Positions 10,758 through 18,603 of a DNA stretch of 27,635 bases are shown here, in pieces. Origin of the DNA: a virus. A program made the position numbers and the translations under genes. Below the pieces are notes generated by a model. The model had not been told where the DNA came from, did no database searches, and saw only the letters and a program-made list of their open reading frames with translations. How positions within the stretch are numbered: position 1 is the stretch's first letter; the number at the start of each line of letters is the position of its first letter. The stretch spans positions 1 to 27,635 of IMG/VR virus record IMGVR_UViG_3300037485_000747; one strand, 5' to 3'.

Positions 10758-10768
10758 ATGTTTATTTT

Positions 10769-10775
10769 ATAAATA
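10769..10775 (-). promoter_or_regulatory. TATTTAT element upstream of the large baseplate gene
   Basis: On the coding strand TATTTAT ends 11 nt before the ATG at 10757. It is one of ten same-orientation copies upstream of genes in this window and is proposed as a late promoter element. Confidence 0.5.
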
Positions 10776-10780
10776 CAATA

Positions 10781-12634
10781 TTATACATTTTTTGCACCTG
10801 TAGTTGCGGTTGGTGCGGTACCTCCACCAAGTACATTAGACATTGCATTTGCCGATGTCGGGTCTTGTAATCCTTGTAATACAGCGTTTGTTATTTCTTC
10901 TTTATTCATATTTTTTGTATTTGCATCACCCTCAACTTTAACATTAGCATTTATTGTAAGTTCAGTTTTTGTGGTAGGTTTTTCCATATATGCCTTTGCT
11001 AAAATATCTTTCGTATCTTTTAATACCCCATTCGCAATTGACTCTAACATTGCAACACCTTTAGCTGAAAGGTCTGAAGCATTTGTGACTAATTTTTCTA
11101 AAGAAGCTGCTTGTCCAACAGCATCACCCTTAAATGTTGCAACCGCTAAATCCTCAACCGGTTGGGTTAAACCACCAACTGTTTTTCTCACTCCTTTAGT
11201 GGTAACCTCATCAGACGTTCTTTGAGCTACACTTTTTTCAACACCTTTAAGACCATAAAATAACTTACTTAATGCTGGAGTAGTTGCTTTACCGTATTCG
11301 GCCGCCTTTAATGTACCATCCATTAAACCTTTAATTTGTTTTAATTCATCAAGTTGATCAATCGCCAATTGTTCAACACTTTTACCGGATTCTTCTTGAG
11401 ACATTTTTAAACTTTCAATATCTTTTCCTGTAAGTTGACCCACTTGTTTAAGTTCAACTTCACCTGTTTGTTCATTCTTAATATTGATCATAGCCTTACC
11501 ATCTTTAAGTTGAGCCATTGACGCAATCATTTCTTTTGTTTCTTTATCTTTTGCTAATTCAGGGAATTCAATTTGAGACATTTTCTTATCAAAGTCTGCC
11601 GCATTAATAGACATTTTTGCAAGTTCAGCAGCTCCTGATGCACCCATCATACCCATTGCCTCGGCAACTTCTCGTAATCTACGTTTTGATCCTGGCATAA
11701 TTTCCATTTTACCAGTTGCCTCATTAAACTTGGTAAACTCTTTTGAAATATTTACCATTTCTTTTTGTAATTGTTCAGGGTCGTTTTGTCCCAAGTCCAT
11801 CGCCTTTAATGGATCCAACAACGCACTTGATGTAACACCCAATCTTTGTAACGCCGCAGACATATCAATTGCCTTTTCAGGGTCCATAAGTTTTTCGGAT
11901 AAATCAAAGACAGTATCCATACTTATGCCTAACCTTGATGCTTGAGCCGCCATTGACGTTAAACCTTTAATACCACCTTCAAAATTGTATAGATTCATTT
12001 TGTTTAGGTTGCTAACAACCCCTTTTGAAACTGCATCTACGGATACTCCAACACTTTTAGCGTAATTAGCAACATCTTTCATTTCCTCACCAACATCATA
12101 AATTGAAACTCCAACTTCTCTAAAACTAGATGTTAATGTTCCAACATCTCTACCTGTAAGTTCTGCTGCGGCAGACATTTCAATAATTGCCTCATTTCCA
12201 ATGCTAGCCGCAGTACCTAACTCTTTCGCTATCGCAATAAAGTTTTTAGAAGCAGTACCTTGTTCAAGACCCATTTTTGTTAATTCGGGGGTTGTTTCAG
12301 CAATAGAAAATCTAAATTCATCAAGTCTCTCTTTTGAAACTCCAAAACTATGTTGTATTTCAGTACCTAAAGTATCTAACTCACCAAACGCTTTTCCACT
12401 ACCCTCACTTATAAAATCAAACGAACCCTTTAGTGAATTACCCGCATTATCGGCTATTTTTCCAAGATTGTTAAGTCTTAAGTCCCAACTTAAAGTATCA
12501 TTTATTGCACTTTGAATCGCATCTTTGTTACTTTTATCAATTGTTCCTTTTAAACCATTAACTTGATCAGTTAAACTTTTGGTTTGTTTTTTGTATTCCT
12601 CAATTTGTTTTAGTAACTCATCTTCCTTACCCAT
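10781..12634 (-). CDS. Tail tape measure protein
   Basis: A 617-residue protein lying between the tail assembly chaperone and the baseplate genes, the position of the tape measure in contractile-tailed phages. It sets tail length and is threaded inside the tube. Residues 1-40 are Lys/Glu-rich and predicted coiled coil (heptad-like DELLKQIEEYKKQTKSLTDQ), followed by long Ala/Gly/Met-rich helices with no cysteine-rich or enzymatic motif. The C-terminal part (ELTINANVKVEGDANTKN) resembles the C-termini of other tape measure proteins. The length is close to T4 gp29 (590 aa), suggesting a tail of similar length, around 100 nm. The start ATG is 16 nt after a TATTTAT element and 25 nt after the stop of the frameshift extension. 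Confidence 0.8.
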   Translation of the reverse strand: MGKEDELLKQIEEYKKQTKSLTDQVNGLKGTIDKSNKDAIQSAINDTLSWDLRLNNLGKIADNAGNSLKGSFDFISEGSGKAFGELDTLGTEIQHSFGVSKERLDEFRFSIAETTPELTKMGLEQGTASKNFIAIAKELGTAASIGNEAIIEMSAAAELTGRDVGTLTSSFREVGVSIYDVGEEMKDVANYAKSVGVSVDAVSKGVVSNLNKMNLYNFEGGIKGLTSMAAQASRLGISMDTVFDLSEKLMDPEKAIDMSAALQRLGVTSSALLDPLKAMDLGQNDPEQLQKEMVNISKEFTKFNEATGKMEIMPGSKRRLREVAEAMGMMGASGAAELAKMSINAADFDKKMSQIEFPELAKDKETKEMIASMAQLKDGKAMINIKNEQTGEVELKQVGQLTGKDIESLKMSQEESGKSVEQLAIDQLDELKQIKGLMDGTLKAAEYGKATTPALSKLFYGLKGVEKSVAQRTSDEVTTKGVRKTVGGLTQPVEDLAVATFKGDAVGQAASLEKLVTNASDLSAKGVAMLESIANGVLKDTKDILAKAYMEKPTTKTELTINANVKVEGDANTKNMNKEEITNAVLQGLQDPTSANAMSNVLGGGTAPTATTGAKNV

Positions 12635-12650
12635 AGTAATTCTTTATACA

Positions 12651-12657
12651 ATAAATA
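12651..12657 (-). promoter_or_regulatory. TATTTAT element upstream of the tape measure gene
   Basis: The coding strand reads AAAATATTTATTGTAT; the heptamer ends 16 nt before the ATG at 12634. It lies just inside the intergenic gap after the frameshift ORF. Confidence 0.5.
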
Positions 12658-12659
12658 TT

Positions 12660-12845
12660 TTATTTTTGGTTTTGAGTTTCCTCCACAAATTTTCCAATCA
12701 AATATTTACGAACATAAGTAGGCATGGACATGAACTCAGAGTATTGGGTTCTGAATATTTTTGAGAAATAATAAAATTCGTCTAATATTGTTGCCTTATA
12801 TTGATAAGAAAGGCCGAAAAAACTCAACCCCAAAACCAATCTCAA
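12660..12845 (-). CDS. Frameshift extension of the gp26-like tail assembly protein
   Basis: An open frame in +1 relation to the upstream gp26-like gene, overlapping its end by 50 nt. The only in-frame start before the overlap ends is a TTG (12843-12845); the first ATG lies far inside and would leave about 23 residues. The protein-like part reads GLSYQYKATILDEFYYFSKI, then an aromatic helix and MSMPTYVRKYLIGKFVEET, a pattern similar to the short proteins that follow gp26 in other T4-like phages. It is therefore most likely reached by a +1 shift at TTTTTTC (12822-12816). The shifted product would be 250 shared residues plus 51, about 301 residues. Independent initiation at TTG is the alternative. 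The position between tube and tape measure is where frameshifted tail chaperones (lambda gpG/gpGT, P2 gpE/E') are encoded. Confidence 0.6.
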   Translation of the reverse strand: MRLVLGLSFFGLSYQYKATILDEFYYFSKIFRTQYSEFMSMPTYVRKYLIGKFVEETQNQK

Positions 12846-13566
12846 CGACTGCTTTTTCTCCTGACGGGGTAATTACTTCTTTTGATAGATCTAGTCTTGG
12901 TTCATTATCATAAACAAATCGTCTGATGTATTTTGAATCTGCAATTGGCATCTGTTCAACAAAAGTTGCAATTTTTAATCTATCATCATCACCATCAATA
13001 GATACAATGTGTTTTAATAATTTGGTTGTAACGGTAGGAGCGGTTCTTTCAGAAGGATAAGATTTAATTATTTTTTCAACCTCAAGTCTATCCATCATAT
13101 TTAAAAGTTTTAATTTAACTTTTCTTTTACTTACAGGAAGTGTCGTTTCAAATGTACCGTCGTCTAAAGGGTTTTCATTTGTTTTTTTGTAATTTAACTC
13201 ATCCAATAGAATTGATGTTGTGAATATCTCATCTGTTTTTGGATCCGTAACTTTAATACTATATTCAGGACCAAATGATGTATTTCTTAAGAAAATTAAG
13301 ATAGCTTCAATATCACCATCTAAAAGTTCTTCAGGTCTTAAATCTTTTTCAAATATCTTATTTCTTAATAATGGTAGAATAATACCTTCATTAATATTTT
13401 TTCTTGAATCAATGTCAGATAAAATATTTTCATCTGCCGCTGTTAAATAACCAACTTTTATTGATTTCTTTTTAGATTTGTAAAATACACCTTGAGAAGG
13501 TAATGATACAACATCGTGAGGTAAATTAAATTCTGCTTGTCCAGCAGCGTATGCGTCTTGTTCCAT
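12796..13566 (-). CDS. gp26-like baseplate/tail assembly protein, candidate tail assembly chaperone
   Basis: A 256-residue protein resembling the T4 gp26 family: an N-terminal LPSQGVFY (residues 22-29), a YLTAADENIL helix start (40-49), an acidic LLDGDIEAIL-FLRNTSFG segment (81-99), and a C-terminal G-V-FF-P motif (residues 246-252). The zinc-like Cys pair seen in some relatives is absent. In T4 gp26 is annotated as a hub subunit, but here the gene lies between tube and tape measure and ends in a likely frameshift, which argues for a tail assembly chaperone role (holding the tape measure before tube polymerisation). The conserved FF is encoded by the slippery TTT TTT. The gene lies 84 nt after the tube stop, across a terminator hairpin. 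ATG start, no Shine-Dalgarno visible. Confidence 0.7.
   Translation of the reverse strand: MEQDAYAAGQAEFNLPHDVVSLPSQGVFYKSKKKSIKVGYLTAADENILSDIDSRKNINEGIILPLLRNKIFEKDLRPEELLDGDIEAILIFLRNTSFGPEYSIKVTDPKTDEIFTTSILLDELNYKKTNENPLDDGTFETTLPVSKRKVKLKLLNMMDRLEVEKIIKSYPSERTAPTVTTKLLKHIVSIDGDDDRLKIATFVEQMPIADSKYIRRFVYDNEPRLDLSKEVITPSGEKAVVEIGFGVEFFRPFLSI
12814..12825 (-). other. Candidate +1 ribosomal frameshift site
   Basis: In the zero frame the coding strand reads GAG TTT TTT CGG. A Phe-tRNA on TTT can slip forward onto TTC, after which GGC CTT TCT continues the downstream open frame. The zero frame stops at 12796-12798, seven codons downstream of the slip point. CGG directly after the run is a plausible slow codon in this AT-rich genome. 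A -2 slip would reach the same frame. Confidence 0.5.
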
Positions 13567-13591
13567 GAGTTACTATTTTATAATTAAAAAT

Positions 13592-13626
13592 AAAAAAAGA
13601 CCGTGACTAGTAAAGCCTACGGTCTT
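13592..13626 (-). terminator. Rho-independent terminator after the tail tube gene
   Basis: The arms AAGACCGT (13597-13604 on the plus strand) and ACGGTCTT (13619-13626) pair perfectly over 8 bp with a 14-nt loop. On the minus strand the stem is followed by a run of T (13598-13592). It starts 25 nt after the tube stop codon and would end the abundant tube transcript or reduce read-through into the chaperone gene. Confidence 0.75.
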
Positions 13627-13633
13627 ATAAATA
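13627..13633 (-). promoter_or_regulatory. TATTTAT element between tube gene and its terminator
   Basis: The heptamer abuts the terminator hairpin and lies 60 nt before the gp26-like ATG at 13566. This is the only copy placed upstream of a terminator rather than downstream of it, so either the transcript begins inside the hairpin or this copy is not used as a promoter. Confidence 0.3.
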
Positions 13634-13650
13634 ATTTAATGTTATTTTTT

Positions 13651-14139
13651 TTAGTATACCAATATACATCTATCCATTTGGATACCACAAGTAATACCTG
13701 CAATAGCATCCGAACTATAAGATAAAGAACCCCCATCATAACCTGTAAGGAAAGCCCCTTCAATAATCCATTTCTCAACAACAACTCCTGTTGGGTCTAG
13801 CATCTCAAGGTCAACATTTTTCTTGTAACCCGCAGCATAACCCATACGACCTGTTACTGACTCAGCACATAAACGAATCCATTCCATAACAGCTTGTGAA
13901 GCCGAAGGACCAATTGGGTCACGAAACTTAACTGAAAGTGGTTCCCATTTAAATCTACCCGCAACAAACGTTGAAGTATTTAAGAATTGTATTTCGGTTG
14001 CGCCGATGGTTAATTTAGGTCGAGCGAATGTCTCAACATACCACTCGTTAATACCAAGTGATGAAGGAAATCTTAAGATCCATCGGTTCTCCCTTTTTGG
14101 TTCGTAAGGTATCGGCATTTTCATTAACAAATCAGCCAT
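13651..14139 (-). CDS. Tail tube protein, T4 gp19 family
   Basis: A 162-residue protein, nearly the length of T4 gp19 (163 aa), which polymerises into the inner tail tube through which DNA passes. The family features are clear: an N-terminal RENRWILRFPSSLG strand, a central KFRDPIGPSASQAVMEWIR segment and a C-terminal ITCGIQMDRCILVY strand. The protein is encoded between the HAD-fold gene and the gp26-like chaperone, downstream of the sheath. The ATG is preceded by a long A-rich leader with a TATTTAT element 38 nt upstream, and the gene is followed by its own strong terminator, as expected for one of the most abundant virion proteins. No signal of truncation or transfer. Confidence 0.92.
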   Translation of the reverse strand: MADLLMKMPIPYEPKRENRWILRFPSSLGINEWYVETFARPKLTIGATEIQFLNTSTFVAGRFKWEPLSVKFRDPIGPSASQAVMEWIRLCAESVTGRMGYAAGYKKNVDLEMLDPTGVVVEKWIIEGAFLTGYDGGSLSYSSDAIAGITCGIQMDRCILVY

Positions 14140-14177
14140 ACTATTTTTTTGTTTTAATTTTTGTTTATTTTTTTCTT

Positions 14178-14184
14178 ATAAATA
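14178..14184 (-). promoter_or_regulatory. TATTTAT element upstream of the tail tube gene
   Basis: The coding strand reads CACATATTTATAAG, 38 nt before the ATG. The leader that follows is nearly pure A/T. The rest of the 123-nt gap before the gene (14140-14262) holds only a weak hairpin (ACTAG/CTAGT, near 14240-14251). Confidence 0.5.
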
Positions 14185-14262
14185 TGTGAAAGAAAATTTT
14201 TTTCTATTTACTTCCACTTTTTTTCCAAATATATTCTTACTAGAACTAGTTTTAATTAATAT

Positions 14263-15090
14263 TTAATATTCTTCTTTACCTTGTTTTGATGTAGCATATA
14301 TCTTTAAATCATCTTTATCTGGAAAATGCTTTCTCATTGTTTTTACATTTCTTAGGTCATCATCTGAAAAACCAATATATGGTGTAAAATAATTACTAAT
14401 TTTGTTCTTCATAAATGCCTTCTCTTGTAATTGTTGTGAAAGGTGTCTAACATACATCATAAATTCTTGCATAGCCTTAACTTTTAATTCTTCGGGATTC
14501 GCGGCAGAACCTTCACCAAAAGTTACAGGATGATATTTACCCATATCCAAATAAGCCCTTATTAATTCATCATCAGATAAATCTTCTTCATCCGCTAATT
14601 CTCTATATTTTCTAAGATTTTTAACCAGTTCTTTTGAAGACAATCCGTGTTTGTTTTGTTTAATCAAATTATAAACCGCTTGTTTGAGGATTGAAGGCGT
14701 GTGTCCCCTTGCTGTGATGATTGAGAAAATAGACCCGTTATTAACCGCCTCAACAAAGTCACTCCATGCAGGTCCCGTTTCAGCCGTCATTGCGTCTTTT
14801 AAGAACGCTTTATCACCGGGGATTTTAAAGTCTCTGAATGCTTCGTCATCAAAACCTACTATAGTATGTCCTTCATATGTGAAAGGTTCTTTACCGATTT
14901 CAGTTCTATGTTCGGCAAAATCTTCGGTAGACATACCAACAGTTTTTCCTTTATCGTCTTTCAAATAAATCTTGGTTGGCATGTACATTAAATTGTCATC
15001 CCAGTCAAAAGCATAATACTTCATCGTAGGTTTCATCTGATCGTGAATAATCTCACTCAGTATTTCTCGTACTACTTTTTTATAATTCAT
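14263..15090 (-). CDS. HAD-superfamily phosphatase-like protein
   Basis: A 275-residue protein with haloacid dehalogenase motifs: motif I YAFDWDDN (nucleophile Asp29, Asp31), motif II IITARGH (Thr126), a candidate Lys for motif III (Lys228 or Lys230) and motif IV GFSDDD (Asp243-Asp245). The third position of the DxDx(T/V) motif is Asn. HAD enzymes of this kind hydrolyse small phosphoesters or act on nucleic acid ends; the substrate here is unknown. The region ~55-110 is a cap-like insertion. The N-terminal peptide, residues 1-13, ends in ILSE and resembles a T4-style (I/L)xE prohead protease site, so packaging into the capsid is possible. It sits alone between the sheath terminator and the tube gene with its own TATTTAT element only 4 nt before the ATG. 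Confidence 0.8.
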   Translation of the reverse strand: MNYKKVVREILSEIIHDQMKPTMKYYAFDWDDNLMYMPTKIYLKDDKGKTVGMSTEDFAEHRTEIGKEPFTYEGHTIVGFDDEAFRDFKIPGDKAFLKDAMTAETGPAWSDFVEAVNNGSIFSIITARGHTPSILKQAVYNLIKQNKHGLSSKELVKNLRKYRELADEEDLSDDELIRAYLDMGKYHPVTFGEGSAANPEELKVKAMQEFMMYVRHLSQQLQEKAFMKNKISNYFTPYIGFSDDDLRNVKTMRKHFPDKDDLKIYATSKQGKEEY

Positions 15091-15094
15091 AATA

Positions 15095-15101
15095 ATAAAT
15101 A
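15095..15101 (-). promoter_or_regulatory. TATTTAT element upstream of the HAD gene
   Basis: The coding strand reads TAGATATTTATTATT and then the ATG, leaving only 4 nt. It comes directly after the sheath terminator, so the HAD gene needs its own start of transcription; if this is a -10-type element the mRNA would be leaderless or nearly so. Confidence 0.55.
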
Positions 15102-15112
15102 TCTAGTAAAAT

Positions 15113-15139
15113 AAAAAAGGGGAACTTTCGCTCCCCTTT
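15113..15139 (-). terminator. Strong rho-independent terminator after the sheath gene
   Basis: On the minus strand AAAGGGGAGC, loop GAAA, then GTTCCCCTTT forms a 10-bp stem (one G-T wobble) closed by a GNRA tetraloop, followed by a run of six T. It begins about 20 nt after the sheath stop codon at 15161. The GC-rich core stands out in this AT-rich sequence. Confidence 0.9.
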
Positions 15140-15160
15140 ATGTTTGAATAATAAACCAAC

Positions 15161-18100
15161 TTATATATTCTCAAACGATGCTCCCGTAGGAGTGATGTAG
15201 AATGTGATGTCAATGAACTCAAGTGACCTTGTTGGTTTGATGTAAATCTTACCAGTCATTTGATTTCTATCCAAATCTTCAGGGTCATTAGAAACTGTTA
15301 CTCTAAAGTCATAAAGACCTCTGTCTCTTCTGATCGCATCTAAGATTGGATTCACCGCATTTAAGAAGTCTTGTCTAACCTGTGCGTCGTTCTGTTCAAA
15401 CAACAACCTTACAGATACAGCAGATATCAATTTACGAGCTTGTAATAACAATCTTCTTACGTTAATTCTGTCAAGAGCAGATTCTCTAACTTGTAGAGTT
15501 TTGTTACCCCAAATTACAGTACCAATATCAGAGAAGGTTGCAATTGGGTTAATTCTACCGTTGTAAAGAATGTCTCTATCTTCTTGTGTCAACTTCTTAC
15601 GTGCTTTAATACAGTTAACAATACCACGAGTGTAACCTGCCGCCGCGAACCAAGGGAATGCGATGTTATCAGTTAACGCCAAGTTTCTTGTTACTTGTGC
15701 CGTTGGTGGAATATAAACTTGAGTATTGTTTACACTATCTCTTGTCAATACCCAAGGGTAGTAAGTACAAGTGTAGTTAGAGTCAATACCTGTGTTGTAT
15801 AAGTTATCTACCGCTTCAGTTGGGTAAATAAGACCATCATTTCCTGTAGTTGTTGGTAAGAACATATCGTAGTCAGGGGTTGTTGTGATATACAAAGAGT
15901 CAGCTCTGTTGAATGTAATCATATTAACCGCATCTTCAACCAAGTTACTGTTATTCACATAATCAATACCTGGTGTTACGAATACATTGATGTTTGTTGC
16001 CTCAGGGTTAGCGAATGTTTGTTGTCCTAACAAGTATGCGTAGTAGTCGGTGTTAGCGAATGCCATTGTTCCGTCACCAATTGCGATTTGTTTAAACGCT
16101 CCCCAACCTGTTGCGGAAGGATAAAGTGTTGATGGACATGCTCCTCTTAAGAATCCTCTTCTACCAAGTGAGAACTCATCTGTGTTTGTTCTACTTTCTC
16201 TATAGATATCCCATCCGTCAAATCCTCCTTGTACTAATAAGGTAAACTTACGAGCGAAAAGTCTAAAGTATGGGTTAGCTGGTAATTCAGGGTCTGTTGT
16301 AAATGGTGCATTTCCACAGATAAATCTTGGGTCACCACTTGTTGAGAACTCAGGTCCTATTGTGATACCACTTGCGTTAATATCCATGTGGAAACCTGCT
16401 GATCTGTAGTTAAATGGAACACTATCAATATCACAAGAGTTGATTGGATTTCTCTTACCTACATATTCGTAGTAAGCTGGATCCCATCCGTAACTATTAG
16501 ATATACCTAAGTATGTTCTTCTAACATTGTCACCATTACTTAAAATAGCATCGTTGTTTCCTGATGATAAACCAAATGGTGGATCATAAACTACCTCACC
16601 TGCGTAATCGTATTTCGCTTTGATAATTGGGAATGCTGAGTTAGCACCTGCGTAATTTCTAAAGTTAAATCCGTTGAACCCACAAGGCATTGCATCTATC
16701 GGTGCGTCTTCGTTGATTTCAACCATAATGTATTTAGACATTAATGTGTACTCACCATCTAATGTACCAATCTTAACACCGATAAAGTTGTTTTGTCCCG
16801 GATCCATTGTACAGTTTGTATATTTCTCAAGAACTACTGGGTTAGCATCTGTGTCAAAGTAATCTCTTACTAATACGTCAAATGTACCGTTGTTAAATGT
16901 TTGGTTGATGATTGATAATTTAACCAATGTGTTTGCTCCATCACCATCAGATATTGTGTAGAATCTAAATAGGTCAAATACTTTATTACCTCTTAATTCA
17001 GATACAACCCAAGGCGAGTTAGGAGTTTGATATCTATCTAAGTACCATCCGATTGAATTGATGTCACCACTTTGTGCTGAATCTAAAGCAATAAGTTCAG
17101 AACTTAAACCTCTAATGTACCCTTTATTCCAAGAATAGTTTAACCAAGATTGGAATGTTTCTTCGTTGAATAATGGAACACTAATTCTTGGTTTTTGGAA
17201 GTTAGTTACTCCAAATACTTTTTGAATGTACTCTGAATCATTTTGACTCAATGAAGTTTCAAATGTGAAGTTTGTACCATACTTGTCAGTTACATTAACC
17301 GCAAACTGTAAGAATGGATTTTTAGTTACACCTGAGTACTGACCTGTCATATTTAAAGACACATTTGTAAGACCTGTTACTGAGTAAGCTGGATCTTCAG
17401 CTCCCGCTGCGTAAGTTGAAATACCTCTTGATCTTAATGTTGAAACAACAACATTGTCATAGTTCGTATAAGATGTTCCTGTGTAGTAGTAAATCTTACC
17501 AACAATACTTCCTTGATAACAATCTATATTCACCGGTGTTGGTGTAGGTGTTGGGGAGGTAAATGGTGAAGGTGTAATACAAGGGTTAACAAATGAAGGT
17601 GTCGGTGTCGGAGACAATGATGCCTGTGGTGTAGGTGTTGGGTTAGGGTAGTAAGCCGTAAGACCTGACACATACGTAAAGAATGAGAATCCTGAATAAG
17701 CCGTTCCGCCAGTGTGAGCGAATTGAGAATAATACCAAGAATCATTCAATGGAGATGTTAATGATGTATCGTCAAATGAAACTGAAGGAACTTGGTAAAC
17801 GTTTGTTCCAGCTGTCCATCCCGCACCTTCTAATGTGTTATAATCGTCAGTTGCGATTGATCCAAAATATGAAATCAATTCATCTTCAGCCATATATGGT
17901 TGTGAATCTGTGATTACATTAAAGATTAAATCTTTGATTTGAGCATCTATTGATGAAACCCCACCATTAAACTCTTCATATTGAGTATAAAGTTGAGATT
18001 CAATAGTGTCAGGGAATGTTGTTGTATATCCGATTGTTGATGTACTATTTGTACAACCTGTAAAGTCAACAACGAATGTTAATTCATTTGGAGTAACACA

Positions 18101-18520
18101 AGTTGTCACACAAGTACTGTAATCTGTAACAGAACTTAAACACCATACGTCAATTGTTGATGGATCAACATTTGCAATTGTTGTGATTGACCAAGATGGT
18201 CCCGCATCATATCCTGATAAACCTAGGATTCTTGTTACGAATAATTGATTTGATTGTTGTAGATACGCTTGTGCTATGTAAGCCGCTTCGTATTTCGGAA
18301 TTTGTGTATTCACAAACTTTTCTGGGGATACTCCACCAAATACAGTTTGGAATTCAGTAAAATTCGTAATGAAAATAGGTTCAAATGCCGGACCTATTAA
18401 TGTCTCTCCGACTATCCCTAAGGTAGTAACACCTACACTTTGTGCTACGAAACTTAAGTCAACTTCGGATGTGTACACTCCAGGAGAAACAAAAACCTTA
18501 CTATTTGTGCTAGTTGCCAT
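15161..18520 (-). CDS. Tail sheath protein with large internal insertion
   Basis: A 1119-residue contractile sheath subunit (T4 gp18 is 659 residues). The N-terminus (VFVSPGVYTSEVDLSF then a Gly-rich IVGE-GPAF segment) and the C-terminal ~280 residues (from about residue 840: VFVTPGIDYVN, then a conserved LQVRESALDRINVRRLLLQA helix and a terminal SLEFIDITFYITP strand) are typical of phage sheaths and form the core that contracts around the tube. Between them are several hundred extra residues, including a Cys-containing segment (~130-160) and a Pro/Thr-rich linker (~287-332) with repeated PTPTP blocks that separates surface domains. The insertion is probably displayed on the tail exterior. 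The ATG is 33 nt after a TATTTAT element and the gene ends with a strong terminator. Confidence 0.93.
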   Translation of the reverse strand: MATSTNSKVFVSPGVYTSEVDLSFVAQSVGVTTLGIVGETLIGPAFEPIFITNFTEFQTVFGGVSPEKFVNTQIPKYEAAYIAQAYLQQSNQLFVTRILGLSGYDAGPSWSITTIANVDPSTIDVWCLSSVTDYSTCVTTCVTPNELTFVVDFTGCTNSTSTIGYTTTFPDTIESQLYTQYEEFNGGVSSIDAQIKDLIFNVITDSQPYMAEDELISYFGSIATDDYNTLEGAGWTAGTNVYQVPSVSFDDTSLTSPLNDSWYYSQFAHTGGTAYSGFSFFTYVSGLTAYYPNPTPTPQASLSPTPTPSFVNPCITPSPFTSPTPTPTPVNIDCYQGSIVGKIYYYTGTSYTNYDNVVVSTLRSRGISTYAAGAEDPAYSVTGLTNVSLNMTGQYSGVTKNPFLQFAVNVTDKYGTNFTFETSLSQNDSEYIQKVFGVTNFQKPRISVPLFNEETFQSWLNYSWNKGYIRGLSSELIALDSAQSGDINSIGWYLDRYQTPNSPWVVSELRGNKVFDLFRFYTISDGDGANTLVKLSIINQTFNNGTFDVLVRDYFDTDANPVVLEKYTNCTMDPGQNNFIGVKIGTLDGEYTLMSKYIMVEINEDAPIDAMPCGFNGFNFRNYAGANSAFPIIKAKYDYAGEVVYDPPFGLSSGNNDAILSNGDNVRRTYLGISNSYGWDPAYYEYVGKRNPINSCDIDSVPFNYRSAGFHMDINASGITIGPEFSTSGDPRFICGNAPFTTDPELPANPYFRLFARKFTLLVQGGFDGWDIYRESRTNTDEFSLGRRGFLRGACPSTLYPSATGWGAFKQIAIGDGTMAFANTDYYAYLLGQQTFANPEATNINVFVTPGIDYVNNSNLVEDAVNMITFNRADSLYITTTPDYDMFLPTTTGNDGLIYPTEAVDNLYNTGIDSNYTCTYYPWVLTRDSVNNTQVYIPPTAQVTRNLALTDNIAFPWFAAAGYTRGIVNCIKARKKLTQEDRDILYNGRINPIATFSDIGTVIWGNKTLQVRESALDRINVRRLLLQARKLISAVSVRLLFEQNDAQVRQDFLNAVNPILDAIRRDRGLYDFRVTVSNDPEDLDRNQMTGKIYIKPTRSLEFIDITFYITPTGASFENI

Positions 18521-18553
18521 ACTGAAAATTTCTTTTATTTAATTTATTTTTCT

Positions 18554-18560
18554 ATAAATA
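18554..18560 (-). promoter_or_regulatory. TATTTAT element upstream of the sheath gene
   Basis: The coding strand reads AAAGTATTTATAGAA, 33 nt before the sheath ATG. It is the left half of the inverted repeat in the divergent region. Confidence 0.55.
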
Positions 18561-18596
18561 CTTTCCAAAACACAAAAAACTTTACATTAAGAAAAG

Positions 18597-18603
18597 TATT
18601 TAT
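18597..18603 (+). promoter_or_regulatory. TATTTAT element upstream of the small RHH-like gene
   Basis: The plus strand reads AAAGTATTTATATG, 37 nt before the ATG at 18641. It is the right half of the inverted repeat and shares the AAAG prefix with the sheath copy. Confidence 0.5.

Noticed and set aside
12201-12515. A 104-codon plus-strand frame within the tape measure region
   Set aside because: Antisense shadow of the tape measure gene; hydrophobic, Ser-rich composition typical of reversed helix codons.
12660-12845. The 61-codon frame as an independent gene with TTG start
   Set aside because: Possible but less likely: the first ten residues show no conservation pattern, there is no leader signal, and the slippery run lies exactly where the two frames share FF.
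17530-17745. A His/Leu-rich minus-strand frame over the sheath linker
   Set aside because: It is an out-of-frame reading of the repetitive Pro/Thr codons.
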